Assembly (NCBI GenBank): GCA_016869215.1
Contig: VGEP01000003.1
Coordinates: 62,001 to 126,000 of the forward strand
Reading direction: 5' to 3'
Source: Alphaproteobacteria bacterium
Lineage (GTDB): Bacteria; Pseudomonadota; Alphaproteobacteria; Rhizobiales; Xanthobacteraceae
DNA: 64,000 nucleotides
Below the pieces are notes generated by a model that was given only the letters and a program-made list of their open reading frames with translations, was not told where the DNA came from and did not search any database. Numbering within the stretch: position 1 is the stretch's first letter; each line of letters begins with the position of its first letter. Positions 18,610 through 27,160 of this stretch are shown piece after piece. A program made the translations under genes and the position numbers.

Positions 18610-18634
18610 GGCGCCGTTCCTGGAGCCGTCGCAT

Positions 18635-18832
18635 GTGACGAGCATGGAATGGCAATCCATATCGTCAGCCCCGTTCACGCGCGACCTCGAACTCGCCGTC
18701 ATCGACCGTGACGGCACGCACGCTCTGGCGTTTCCTTGCCAGCGGGCGCTGTGCGGCTGGATCAACGCCGAAACCAAAAAGCTGCTCGACGTCCGGCCGA
18801 CGCACTGGCGCGAGTGGCAGCCGCAACACTAA
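18635..18832 (+). CDS. Small conserved hypothetical protein
   Basis: A 65-residue soluble protein beginning with the pattern MEWQSISSAPF and ending with PTHWREW, a layout that recalls the small DUF551-like proteins of alphaproteobacteria and their phages. GTG at 18635 has GGAG nine bases upstream; the ATG at 18644 would give a 62-residue form and is nearer the usual family start. Its stop codon overlaps by three bases the end of the convergent 54-residue gene. An FNR/FixK-like box lies just upstream. Function unknown. Confidence 0.6.
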   Translation: MTSMEWQSISSAPFTRDLELAVIDRDGTHALAFPCQRALCGWINAETKKLLDVRPTHWREWQPQH

Positions 18833-18993
18833 CCCCGATTTTCCCGAGCGGCCGGCCGCTTCGACAGCGCGGCGAGCTTCGCCTCCTCCTCCGCGAGAAG
18901 GCGAAGAATGGTTTGCCGTTTGGCGTCGTCGCACTCTTCGGCCAGCAGCTTGCGATAGTGCTCGATATTCAGTCGTGCAATGGCGCTGTCCAT
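18829..18993 (-). CDS. Small conserved helical protein, 54 residues
   Basis: A reverse-strand frame below the usual length cut-off. It reads MDSAIARLNIEHYRKLLAEE, continues with a CDDAKRQTILRLL segment and a second EEEAKL helix, and ends with a TAG at 18829-18831. AGGTGA lies five bases before the ATG. Similar short helical proteins with an ARLNIEHYRKLL start recur in Bradyrhizobium relatives. It would be a cytoplasmic two-helix protein. Function unknown. The end overlaps the stop of the convergent 65-residue gene. Confidence 0.7.
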   Translation of the reverse strand: MDSAIARLNIEHYRKLLAEECDDAKRQTILRLLAEEEAKLAALSKRPAARENRG

Positions 18994-19148
18994 GCGGTCA
19001 CCTGTCGCCCGGACATATAGGGTCTATACAATATGTTACCGTATGCTGACGGTCCCGCAACAATCCAGTGCGCGACCCATCGATGCAGGACAAGCAACAC
19101 GGCAATCCTGTAAAATTTTCTTGGGCCGCCCGCCTGACGGGCCGCAGT

Positions 19149-20393
19149 TCAATCCCGCGAACGCGCCCCCGCATAGGCCACGCTCAGAACGCCCGCGAGC
19201 GCCATTCCCGCCATCACGAGATAGGCCAGACTGCCTGATGCGGCGAACACCGCGCCCGACGCCGCCGTTGCCGACGCTGTGACCACGCCGCCGAGCGTCG
19301 CCACGTAGCCCTGTGCGGTTGCGGCCAGTTCCTTCGGCACCGCGCGCGCGAGATAGGCCATCGTGCCGAGATGCGTCGCCCCGAATGAGGCGGCGTGGAG
19401 CAGTTGCAAGAGCGGCAGCAGCGCCGCGGGCGGATCGAACGCCATGACGGTCCAGCGCAGGATTGCGCCCGTGCCGCCGATGGCGATCAGCGCGAACGGA
19501 CCGAGCCAGCCCGGCAGGCGCGCCGACAATGCGAACAGCACGATCTCGGCCGCGACGCCGAGGCCCCACAACAGGCCGATCGTGGTGCCGTCGATTCCCG
19601 CCGCGCGCCATTGCAGCGTCGAGAACCCGTAATAGAGCGCGTGGCTGCCCTGGATCGTGCAGGCGGCGAAGACCACCGCGACGAATGCCGGATTGCGCAA
19701 CAGCGCCAGGCCCGACGCCCGCGGCGCGTCCTTGGCCGGGCGCGCATCGCCGAGCGGCGTGAGCGCGAACGCCGCCGCGACCAGCGCCAGCAGCGAAGCC
19801 ACGATCAGCCAGATCAGGTTGCCCGGCGCGATGGCTTCGAGCACGAGGCCAGCCCCGACGTTGCCCGCGATGAAGGCGACCGAGCCCCACAGCCGCACCG
19901 GCCCGTAGGCGCGCCCGCGCGCCCCCAGGCCGGTCAGCGCATAGGCGTCCGACAGCGACAGCATCGGCGCCAGCGCCGCCATCGCCAGCGCAAACGCAAT
20001 CAGGATCGGGACTGCGCCCTGCACCAGCCCGACCGCGATCATGGCGAGCGTGCCCGCGACCGAGCACACAGCCAGCGTCGCCTTCAGCGCGCGATGCCGG
20101 TCGGCCTGGTGGGCGATGACCGGGGTGATGAAGATGCGCACGATCATCGGCACCGCGATGACGATGCCGATGGTCTTGGGGTCGAGACCCCGCGCTTCCA
20201 GCCACAGCGGGAAAAACGGCAGATGGATGCCGCCGAACAGGAAATAGGCGGCGTAGAACAGCCCCAATTTCAGGGCGAAGTGATCGGTGGAGAACTGGGG
20301 CGGTTGCGCGCCCGATCCGTTTGCGCTCCGTGACCGATCGTGCAGATTGAGGTGATTCGCGTCGGCGGGGCGGTCTCGAGGCGGTTCGCGCAT
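19149..20393 (-). CDS. MFS transporter, MFS_1-like (HcaT-like)
   Basis: A 414-residue permease with 12 hydrophobic segments. The first helix ends in GGIHLPFFPLWLEARGL, the hallmark of the MFS_1-like group that includes the phenylpropionate permease HcaT, and a DRHRALK loop follows helix 2. It would import or export a small organic compound across the inner membrane; the substrate is unknown. The ATG at 20393 gives a soluble leader of about 40 residues and overlaps the start codon of the divergent acidic-protein gene by two bases. No later ATG precedes helix 1, so the start is uncertain. Confidence 0.8.
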   Translation of the reverse strand: MREPPRDRPADANHLNLHDRSRSANGSGAQPPQFSTDHFALKLGLFYAAYFLFGGIHLPFFPLWLEARGLDPKTIGIVIAVPMIVRIFITPVIAHQADRHRALKATLAVCSVAGTLAMIAVGLVQGAVPILIAFALAMAALAPMLSLSDAYALTGLGARGRAYGPVRLWGSVAFIAGNVGAGLVLEAIAPGNLIWLIVASLLALVAAAFALTPLGDARPAKDAPRASGLALLRNPAFVAVVFAACTIQGSHALYYGFSTLQWRAAGIDGTTIGLLWGLGVAAEIVLFALSARLPGWLGPFALIAIGGTGAILRWTVMAFDPPAALLPLLQLLHAASFGATHLGTMAYLARAVPKELAATAQGYVATLGGVVTASATAASGAVFAASGSLAYLVMAGMALAGVLSVAYAGARSRD

Positions 20394-22356
20394 GTCCAAC
20401 GAGCTCATGTTCAGCGAGGCCCTGCTCCGGCCTGCGCCCGCGCGCAGCGCCGATGCGGAACTTGCGCTCGCCGCCATCGAGCGCCTGGACGCCGCGGCGC
20501 GCGGCGATCGTACCGCGCTGGAGCGCCTGCGAACCGAGCTTGCCGCCGCCGCACGCGCGGTGTCGGAGGCCAAGGCCGCGTTGCAGGCGCTGGCGATCAA
20601 GCCCGATGGCGATGCGGACGGCAAGGCCGCCGACCCGAAGACTGCCGAACTCGGCGCGCTGCTCGACGAGTTGGAACACCGTATCGACGCCATGACCGAG
20701 GCTGCGGGCGGAGAAAGCCGCACCGCGCAAGCCCGCGCGCCGGCGCCGCCGCCCCGTTCCGAGCCCGCCGCGCCGCCCGAATCGGCGGCGCCGCCAAAAT
20801 CTGCCTCGCTGCCCGAGTCTGCCGCACCGCTCGAGCCTGCCGCCACGTCGGGCGGCGAGACGGCGGCCGAGCCGGTGACGTCATCCCCGTCCACGCCTTT
20901 GCCGGCGCTTTCCATCGATCGCGTGCCGACGGTGTCCGCGGTGGTATCGCAGCTCGGCCGCGCCGCCGATGCGGAGGACCCCGCCCGCGCGTCGGCCCTG
21001 GACGCTCCGCCGCTGCGGACCGCGGCGGAACGCGGCATTCCGACCGTGTCCATGCTGGAGGCGCTGGTCGAGGCACTGACCGCACCCGGCAAGGATCAGG
21101 CGACCGAGCCCGCCGGTCAGGAAGCCGAGGCGGTGGACTCCATCCTGCCCGCCATGGAGCTCGGTCCGCGCGACGCCGCCAGCGCATCGGACGGCGTGGG
21201 CATGCCGGACCTGATCGAGGAACGCGCGCAGGAGATTTCGCAGAGCTTCGCGCCGGACGGCGATACGCAGGCCGCCGACGAAGCCGCTCAAACCGCCGCG
21301 CTGGAGACGGGCGGCTTTGCCGATTCCGGGCACGAAGAGACGGCCGCGCTCGACGGCGTCGGCTTGGCCGGCCTCGACGGGCAGGCGCCGGAGCAAGACG
21401 GCCAAGTTCCCGCCGAGGGCGAGCCTGCCGCGGGCGAACTCGCTATCGCCGACCTTGCGGCGGGCGATGGTGCGCAGGACGGCGCTCAAGACAGCGTTGA
21501 AGTCGGCGCGGCCGCATTCGAAGCATCCGGCGCCCTGGAGTCCCTGCCCGACACCATATCCGAACCTGTTTCGGAACCGATGCCGGAGCCGCCGCAGCCA
21601 GGCGAGGACCTGCTGAACTCCTTCGCGCGCACGGAAGAGTTCTCCTACATGCCGCCGGACGACATCGGCACCGCGGTGATCTTCTCCGCGCCGTCGGACC
21701 TTCCGGCGGCGGAGGCACAAGACGTCGCCGGGCTTTCCGGCGCCGGCGTTGAAGATGGCGCGCCGGGAACCGCCGAAGTGCCGGCCCAGAAAATCGGACA
21801 GGACAACGCGCAGGACATCGCCCAGGGAATCGCCGAGGACATCGCTCCGGACGTCTCCGCAGACGCGCCGCAAGACGAGCCTGCGCCGGCCGCCGGTTTC
21901 GCGGAGCCTGCACCGGACACCGCCGAATTCGAAGCCGGCGATGCCAATACTGTCGTCGATCAAGCCGGCGCTACGGACGAAACGCCGGTTGACGCAGATC
22001 AGTTTGCGGCCGCGCCCGCCGATGGCGAAGCGCCGCCTGTCAACTGGCCGCTGGCCGAAGCCAAAGCGTTCGACGCCGCTCTGCAGGACATGAGCCCGTA
22101 TGCGCCAGACGCAAATGCGCAAGCGCAAGACCCGAACACCCAAGACCCAAACGCCCAAGACCTGAACGCTCAAGACCTGAACGCTCAAGACCTGAACGCT
22201 CGAGATTTGCCAACCTATTCTACCGCGCCCTATCCCGCGCCGCTCGCCGCCGAACCGGAGCGCCGCTTTCCGCGGATGCCGCAGGCCAAGCCGTTCGATC
22301 CGCTCGCCCCGCTCAAGACCATGAGCGAAGAGGAGAAGATCGCGCTGTTCAGTTGA
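20392..22356 (+). CDS. Large acidic, alanine/proline-rich low-complexity protein
   Basis: A 654-residue protein with no recognised domain. The first 105 residues are helical and charged and probably folded. About 450 residues then follow that are rich in alanine, glutamate, aspartate and proline, with many PAE and AQD units, and look disordered. Near the end five tandem copies of a 15-base unit (22126-22200) encode QDPNT, QDPNA and three QDLNA. The last 25 residues, with PFDPLAPLKTMSEEEKIALFS, look like a conserved short linear motif. No signal peptide or membrane helix is visible, so it is cytoplasmic, perhaps a scaffold. It is divergent from the MFS gene. Confidence 0.65.
   Translation: MSNELMFSEALLRPAPARSADAELALAAIERLDAAARGDRTALERLRTELAAAARAVSEAKAALQALAIKPDGDADGKAADPKTAELGALLDELEHRIDAMTEAAGGESRTAQARAPAPPPRSEPAAPPESAAPPKSASLPESAAPLEPAATSGGETAAEPVTSSPSTPLPALSIDRVPTVSAVVSQLGRAADAEDPARASALDAPPLRTAAERGIPTVSMLEALVEALTAPGKDQATEPAGQEAEAVDSILPAMELGPRDAASASDGVGMPDLIEERAQEISQSFAPDGDTQAADEAAQTAALETGGFADSGHEETAALDGVGLAGLDGQAPEQDGQVPAEGEPAAGELAIADLAAGDGAQDGAQDSVEVGAAAFEASGALESLPDTISEPVSEPMPEPPQPGEDLLNSFARTEEFSYMPPDDIGTAVIFSAPSDLPAAEAQDVAGLSGAGVEDGAPGTAEVPAQKIGQDNAQDIAQGIAEDIAPDVSADAPQDEPAPAAGFAEPAPDTAEFEAGDANTVVDQAGATDETPVDADQFAAAPADGEAPPVNWPLAEAKAFDAALQDMSPYAPDANAQAQDPNTQDPNAQDLNAQDLNAQDLNARDLPTYSTAPYPAPLAAEPERRFPRMPQAKPFDPLAPLKTMSEEEKIALFS
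22126..22200 (+). repeat. Five tandem 15-bp coding repeats
   Basis: Five consecutive 15-base units, the last three identical (CAAGACCTGAACGCT), lie in frame in the acidic-protein gene and encode QDxNx pentapeptides. The identity of the last three copies suggests recent slippage expansion. Strains may differ in copy number without a frame change. Confidence 0.9.
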
Positions 22357-22358
22357 AG

Positions 22359-22416
22359 CACGATCCCGAAAAAGCCTGTCCCGGACTGGAAACCGGTTTT
22401 CGGAAAAGATCCTGCT
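22359..22416. repeat. Palindromic intergenic repeat
   Basis: GCACGATCCCGAAAAAG on the left and CGGTTTTCGGAAAAGATC on the right match the small palindromic repeat common in Bradyrhizobium and Rhodopseudomonas, which pairs GATCCGGAAAA with TTTTCCGATC. It sits between two convergent genes and may act as a weak bidirectional transcript end. Confidence 0.55.
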
Positions 22417-22433
22417 CAAACAAAAAACGATCG

Positions 22434-23429
22434 CTACGCCGCGATCAGCCGGTTGAACAGGTCGGCGTCGACGTTGCCGCCGGACAGGACCGCGACCACC
22501 GTGCGCCCCTTCACCTCCGGGCGCCCTGCGAGCAGCGCCGCAAGCCCGATCGCGCCGCCGGGCTCGACCACGAGCTTCAATTCGCGGAACGCAAACGCGA
22601 CCGCGCGGCCGACCTCCTCGTCGGTCGCGGTGACGCCCTCGCCGACCAGCCGCCGGTTGATCTCGAAGGTGATCGCGCCCGGCGTGTTGGTCATCAGCGC
22701 GTCGCAGATCGTGCCGCTCATGCGCGGGTTCTTCTCGCGATGACCGCTTTTGAACGAGCGTGCGGTGTCGTCGAAGCCGTCGGGCTCTGCGGTATAGAAC
22801 TTCGCGCCCGGCACGCGCGCCTTGACCGCGAGCGCAATACCCGCGCAAAGCCCGCCGCCCGAGGCGCCGACGATCACCACGTCGGGCTTGAGCCCCAGCG
22901 CATCGAGGTCCTCGCTGATTTCGCGCCCCGCGGTGCCCTGCCCCGCGATCACGAACGGATCGTCGAACGGCGGCACCAGCGTCGCGCCGCGCTGGCCGGC
23001 GATCTCGCGTGCGATCGCGGCGCGGTCCTCACGCTCGCGGTCGTAGAGCACGACTTCGGCGCCGAGCGCGGCGGTCCGCTCGCGCTTGGCGCGCGGCGCG
23101 TCCGACGGCATCACGATCACGGCCGGCATGTTGCAGAGCTGCGCCGCATGCGCCACGCCCTGCGCGTGATTGCCGGACGAATAGGCCACCACGCCGCCGG
23201 CGCGCCTGTCCTGAGGGATCGACATCAGCTTGTTGTAGGCGCCGCGAAACTTGAACGACCCGGTGCGCTGGAGCGTTTCGGCCTTCAAGAACACCCGTGC
23301 GCCGAGCCTGGCGTCGAGCACCGGTGAATTGAGCAGCGGCGTGCGCAGCGCCACGCCCTTGAGCTTCTCGGCTGCGGCTTCGACGTCGGCGGCGGTCGGC
23401 GGGGCGATGGTCTGGGTGTCTGTGGCCAT
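22434..23429 (-). CDS. Threonine/serine dehydratase (PLP-dependent, no ACT domain)
   Basis: A 331-residue fold-type II PLP enzyme. K60 in GSFKFRGA forms the Schiff base; SSGNHAQG, the phosphate-binding loop GASGGGLCAG and the terminal SGGN are all present. It would deaminate threonine or serine to 2-oxo acids, although serine or threonine racemases share the fold. There is no C-terminal ACT domain, so isoleucine feedback control as in biosynthetic IlvA is not expected, and a catabolic role is likelier. The ATG at 23429 was chosen because upstream sequence lacks family similarity. Confidence 0.88.
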   Translation of the reverse strand: MATDTQTIAPPTAADVEAAAEKLKGVALRTPLLNSPVLDARLGARVFLKAETLQRTGSFKFRGAYNKLMSIPQDRRAGGVVAYSSGNHAQGVAHAAQLCNMPAVIVMPSDAPRAKRERTAALGAEVVLYDREREDRAAIAREIAGQRGATLVPPFDDPFVIAGQGTAGREISEDLDALGLKPDVVIVGASGGGLCAGIALAVKARVPGAKFYTAEPDGFDDTARSFKSGHREKNPRMSGTICDALMTNTPGAITFEINRRLVGEGVTATDEEVGRAVAFAFRELKLVVEPGGAIGLAALLAGRPEVKGRTVVAVLSGGNVDADLFNRLIAA

Positions 23430-23494
23430 GGCGGAAACTACCGCCGCAATCGGGGCGCGGGCAAGGCGGGGCAGCAATCGCCCGCCGGGAGCCG

Positions 23495-23573
23495 GTAGCC
23501 CGGATGGAGCGAAGCGAAATCCGGGACAATCTCCGTTCTTGCCCTGCATTCCGCTTCGCGTCATGCGGGCTAC
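23495..23573. repeat. Long imperfect inverted repeat (REP-like)
   Basis: GTAGCCCGGATGGAGCGAAG on the left is answered by CATTCCGCTTCGCGTCATG then CGGGCTAC on the right, forming a long imperfect hairpin with about 20 unpaired bases at the tip. The GTAGCCCGGATGGAGCGAAGC arm is a well-known bacterial intergenic repeat. It separates the divergent dehydratase and lipoprotein genes. Confidence 0.7.
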
Positions 23574-23650
23574 AAGGGCGAGCCCGCCCCAATGGCGCCG
23601 CAGTCGAAGCCGACAAGCGCCGCGCAGCTTCTAAGGGGCGGCGCACAGCC

Positions 23651-23884
23651 ATGATGTCACGAACGATCCTTTTCGTCGCCTTCGGCCTTGCCATCGCCGG
23701 CTGCCAGACAGTCGGTCCGAGCGCCGCCCAGCGCGACGAAGAACGCTGTGCCGCGGCCGGCCACAAACCCAACACCGACGCGTTCAAGAGCTGCCTGCTC
23801 GATCAGGAGACTGCCCGCACCGTGCGCCGCGACTCGCGCCACCGCGAGATGCTGGAGCGCTCGGCCAATCCGCTGCCGCGATAG
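23651..23884 (+). CDS. Small lipoprotein, hypothetical
   Basis: A 77-residue protein with a lipoprotein signal peptide; the lipobox IAGC places the acylated cysteine at residue 18. The mature part of about 60 residues is polar, with two further cysteines in RCAAAGHKPN and KSCLLD and a run of arginines. It should be anchored in the outer or inner membrane facing the periplasm. Two ATG codons in tandem open the frame; the first, at 23651, is used here. Function unknown. Confidence 0.7.
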   Translation: MMSRTILFVAFGLAIAGCQTVGPSAAQRDEERCAAAGHKPNTDAFKSCLLDQETARTVRRDSRHREMLERSANPLPR

Positions 23885-24123
23885 ACTGCGCCCGCCGGCG
23901 GACTTCTGCCCATCGACACGCAGAACGAGAACGCGTCCCGCCTGCGGATCGGGAGCCTATGACGTGCGCGCAGGTTGGCTGCGGCGGCGGGGCAGGCGCG
24001 GGTCGCCCTCCCCTGACCAAAAGGGCGTTCACGCCCGTCTTCGGCGGGCTATGGGAAGGTGACGCGTGCGCGTTGCCCCGCCGTGTGCAATATCTTCCCC
24101 CGCCCAACACGGAGGAAACCCGC

Positions 24124-24903
24124 ATGGATCTTGGAATCGCCGGCCGCAAGGCCATCGTCTGCGCGTCGAGCCGGGGCCTCGGCCGCGCCTGCGCCTTCCG
24201 CCTGGCGGAAGCAGGCTGCGAGGTCGTCGTCAACGGGCTCGATCCGGCGCGGCTGGAGCAGACCGCGGCCGAAATCCGCGCCAAGACCGGCGCCGAGGTT
24301 CACGCGGTCGCGGCCAATGTCGCCACCAAGGAGGGCCAGGACGCGCTGTTCAAGGCCTGTCCGGAGCCCGACATCCTGATCGGCAACAACGCCGGCCCCC
24401 CGTTCCGCGATTTCCGCGAGCTCGACCGCGAAAAGATGATCGCGGGCGTGATCGGCAATTTCATCGCGCCGGTGGAGCTGATCCAGCGCGCCATTGAGCC
24501 GATGACGAAGAAAAAATTCGGCCGGATCGTCAACATCACGTCCGGCTCGGTGAAGATGCCGCTGGTCGGCCTCGACCTGTCGTCGGGCGCGCGCGCGGGA
24601 CTGACCGCGTTTCTCGCCGGCGTCGCGCGCTCGGTCGCGCAGCACAACATCACCATCAATTTCGTCCTTCCCGGCCAGTTCCTGACCGACCGGCTGCGCT
24701 CCAACAACGAGCTGACCGCGAAGAAAGCCGGCGTGCCGGTCGAGCAGATCGAGACGCAGAAGAAGAACGCGATCCCCGCGAAACGCTTCGGCGATCCGGA
24801 CGAGTTCGGCGCCGCCTGCGCGTTCCTGTGCTCGTCGCAGGCCGGTTTCATCACCGGGCAGAACCTGCTGATCGACGGCGGAATTTTCCCGGGAGCGTTT
24901 TGA
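24124..24903 (+). CDS. SDR-family protein lacking the catalytic Tyr-Lys pair
   Basis: A 259-residue short-chain dehydrogenase/reductase-fold protein. The nucleotide-binding start reads CASSRGLGRA rather than TGxxxGIG, and NNAG is present at 88-91. The catalytic serine is S140, but at the fixed spacing of 13 residues, where YxxxK should follow, the protein has S153 and R157 in DLSSGARAG. Several SDR paralogues in proteobacteria share this SxGAR form; they are annotated as 3-oxoacyl-ACP reductase-like, yet classical chemistry is doubtful. GGAGGAAA lies seven bases before the ATG. It precedes a palindromic repeat. Confidence 0.85.
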   Translation: MDLGIAGRKAIVCASSRGLGRACAFRLAEAGCEVVVNGLDPARLEQTAAEIRAKTGAEVHAVAANVATKEGQDALFKACPEPDILIGNNAGPPFRDFRELDREKMIAGVIGNFIAPVELIQRAIEPMTKKKFGRIVNITSGSVKMPLVGLDLSSGARAGLTAFLAGVARSVAQHNITINFVLPGQFLTDRLRSNNELTAKKAGVPVEQIETQKKNAIPAKRFGDPDEFGAACAFLCSSQAGFITGQNLLIDGGIFPGAF

Positions 24904-24916
24904 AGGCGGGGCGGCC

Positions 24917-25056
24917 GTGTCCCGGGCGCAGCGCAACACGAAGTGGTGCGCTGCAGACCCGGGACCCCGGTTAAGTTCTTTTCGTGGAGAGCAAGCGAGG
25001 TCCCGGATCAGCGGTGCACCGTTCGCTTCACTCACGCTGCATCGCATCCGGGACAC
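24917..25056. repeat. Composite REP-like palindromic element
   Basis: The element begins GTGTCCCGG and ends CCGGGACAC, and holds two inner hairpins: GCGCAGCGCAAC with GTGCGCTGC, and GGTGCACC with neighbouring GC-rich arms. This layout fits the tandem REP units that Bradyrhizobium genomes carry between genes. It lies between two convergent genes and may terminate both transcripts. Confidence 0.7.
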
Positions 25057-25062
25057 GCCGCC

Positions 25063-26067
25063 CTACCTCGGCTGAATCCCCGCCTTGGTCACGACGTCCT
25101 TGTTGAACGCCACCTCGCGCGCGACGCGGGCGGCCAGCACCTCCGGCCCGCCGCCGATCGGCTGAAACCCGGCCTTGCGCACCTTCGCAATCGTCTCCGG
25201 ATTGGCCATGACATCCTTCACGGCCTTGGCAAGCCGGTCGACGACCGCCTGCGGCGTGCCAGCGGGTGCGAACATGCCGGCGAAGGTGTCGGTGACGAAA
25301 CCGGGATAGCCGCTCTCGATCAGCGTTGGCACGCTGGGGAGCGACGGCCAGCGCTTCTCCCCGCTGACCGCGAGCGCGCGGATCTTGCCCTCGCGCGCGA
25401 GCGATTCCGCAGTCGGCACCGCGTTGCCGACCAGTTGCACCGTGCCGGTCAGGAGCGCCTGGACCGCGGGCGGCCCGCCGCTGAACGGCACATGCGTGAT
25501 GTCGATCCCCGCGCGCAGCTTGAGCAGTTCGACCGTGAGCTGCGCCTGAGTGCCGAGACCCGGACTCGAATAGTTGTACTTGCCCGGCGCGGCCTTGGCC
25601 TTGGTAATGAATTCGGCGAGCGACGAGGCGAAATCCGGCATGGTCGAAATGAGCTGCGAAGAGATCGCTAGGTCCGAAATCGGCGCAAAGCTTTTGACCG
25701 GGTCGAACGGGATCGACTTGTAGAGCGACGGGTTGATGACGATCGCGCTGGTGGTGACGAGCAGCGTGTAGCCGTCGGGCTCGGCGCGCGCGGCAAGCCC
25801 GATGCCGATGTTGGCGCCGCCGCCGGGCCGGTTTTCGACGATCAGCGACTGCCCGAGCGGCTGATAGAGCGCGTCTGCGACAATCCGCGCGATGATGTCG
25901 CTCGGCCCGCCCGGCGCGAACGGCACGATCACGCGAATCGACCGGCTGGGATACGCGCCCTGCGCCACGGCCGGCCGGGCGATGCCGAACGCGACCGCCG
26001 CAAGCCCGCCCGCAACGATGCGCCGGCGATCGATGACGGCGCTCCGGCCGCACTTTGTGACGTTCAT
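25063..26067 (-). CDS. Tripartite tricarboxylate (Bug-type) periplasmic binding protein
   Basis: A 334-residue Bug-family receptor. The leader contains DRRRIVAGG before a hydrophobic stretch and AVAQG, a pattern that could use Tat or Sec export. Mature blocks are IRVIVPFAPGGPSD, LIVENRPGGGANIG, EPDGYTLLV and VPFSGGPPAVQALL. The ATG at 26067 was preferred to one two codons earlier because GGAG lies six bases before it. It is divergent from the fumarylacetoacetate-hydrolase family gene across 173 bases and could serve uptake of the acid that enzyme handles, but this is a guess from position alone. Confidence 0.9.
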   Translation of the reverse strand: MNVTKCGRSAVIDRRRIVAGGLAAVAFGIARPAVAQGAYPSRSIRVIVPFAPGGPSDIIARIVADALYQPLGQSLIVENRPGGGANIGIGLAARAEPDGYTLLVTTSAIVINPSLYKSIPFDPVKSFAPISDLAISSQLISTMPDFASSLAEFITKAKAAPGKYNYSSPGLGTQAQLTVELLKLRAGIDITHVPFSGGPPAVQALLTGTVQLVGNAVPTAESLAREGKIRALAVSGEKRWPSLPSVPTLIESGYPGFVTDTFAGMFAPAGTPQAVVDRLAKAVKDVMANPETIAKVRKAGFQPIGGGPEVLAARVAREVAFNKDVVTKAGIQPR

Positions 26068-26240
26068 GCCCATCTCCGTCCGCTTGTGGCTGTGCGGCAG
26101 TGTCGGGCCGGACGGGCGCGCAATGCAAGACGCGCCGGCGCGGAATCGCCATGCAGCCGCTTGCCGCCGCAGCCCCGCCAACGCATGATGGCCCCACACA
26201 ACCGGCCACCGGTTCACGTCAGTCAGTCAGGGGAAACTCA

Positions 26241-27089
26241 ATGAAGCTCGTCCGCTACGGCGCCGCCGGCAAGGAAAAGCCCGGCATCATCGACAAGAAC
26301 GGCAAGATCCGGGACCTGTCGAAGATCGTCAAAGACATCGACGGCGCGGCGCTCTCCCCCGCGGGACTCGCCAGGATCAGGAAGGCCAACGTCGACAAGC
26401 TGCCGCTGGTGAAGGGCAATCCCCGGCTCGGCGCCTGCGTCGCGAGGCCCGGCAACTTCATTGCCATCGGGCTGAACTACGCCGACCACGCAGCGGAAGC
26501 CGGCATGCCGATCCCGCCCGAGCCGATCATCTTCAACAAGGCACCGTCCTGCGTCTGCGGGCCGAACGACAACACCATCATGCCGCGCGGCTCCACCAAG
26601 CTCGATTGGGAGATCGAGCTCGGCATCGTGATCGGTAGTCGCGGGCGCTATCTCTCCAAAGACAAGGCGATGAGCGTAGTCGCGGGCTATTGCCTGTCGA
26701 ACGACGTGTCGGAGCGCGTGTTCCAGATCGAGCGCGCCGGCCAGTGGACCAAGGGCAAGGGCTGCGAAAGCTTCGGTCCGCTCGGTCCGTGGATGGTGAC
26801 GAAGGACGAGATCAAGGACCCGCAGAACCTCAACATGTTGCTGACGGTCAACGGCCAGGTGCGCCAGAAGGGCAACACCAAGACCATGATCTTCGACTGC
26901 GCGCACCTCGTTTGGGCGTGCTCGCAGTATTTCATCCTGGAGCCGGGTGACGTCATCATCACCGGCACGCCGCCGGGCGTGGGCCTCGGCATGAAGCCGA
27001 CGCCGCAGTTCCTGAAAGTGGGCGACGTCGTGCACCTGAAGATGGACGGGCTCGGCGAGCAGAAGCAGAAGGTGGTCAAGGCGCGCTGA
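26241..27089 (+). CDS. Fumarylacetoacetate hydrolase family protein
   Basis: A 282-residue FAH-domain enzyme. Metal-site blocks are visible: GLNYADHAAEAG, WEIELGIVIG with two acidic ligands, and ITGTPPGVG near the C-terminus. The short N-terminal domain with MKLVRYG matches the group that includes 2,4-diketo-3-deoxy-L-fuconate hydrolase and acylpyruvases. It would cleave or rearrange a carbon-carbon bond in a dioxo acid in the cytoplasm. The exact substrate is not fixed by the sequence. AGGGGA lies about eight bases before the ATG. It is convergent with the TRAP receptor gene. Confidence 0.88.
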   Translation: MKLVRYGAAGKEKPGIIDKNGKIRDLSKIVKDIDGAALSPAGLARIRKANVDKLPLVKGNPRLGACVARPGNFIAIGLNYADHAAEAGMPIPPEPIIFNKAPSCVCGPNDNTIMPRGSTKLDWEIELGIVIGSRGRYLSKDKAMSVVAGYCLSNDVSERVFQIERAGQWTKGKGCESFGPLGPWMVTKDEIKDPQNLNMLLTVNGQVRQKGNTKTMIFDCAHLVWACSQYFILEPGDVIITGTPPGVGLGMKPTPQFLKVGDVVHLKMDGLGEQKQKVVKAR

Positions 27090-27160
27090 GCATCCGAACG
27101 AGAAGTCCTGTCGCGCCGCGCGCAGCAAAATCTTTGTTGCACGGCGGTTGAATACACCCC

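Noticed and set aside
24018-24052. GGGCG-TTCA-CGCCC hairpin before the SDR gene, considered as a terminator
   Set aside because: The stem is only five base pairs and no T-run follows on either strand.
23959-24123. Upstream extension of the SDR gene
   Set aside because: The ATG at 24124 has a strong GGAGGAAA site and begins the Rossmann fold; the extension has no family similarity.
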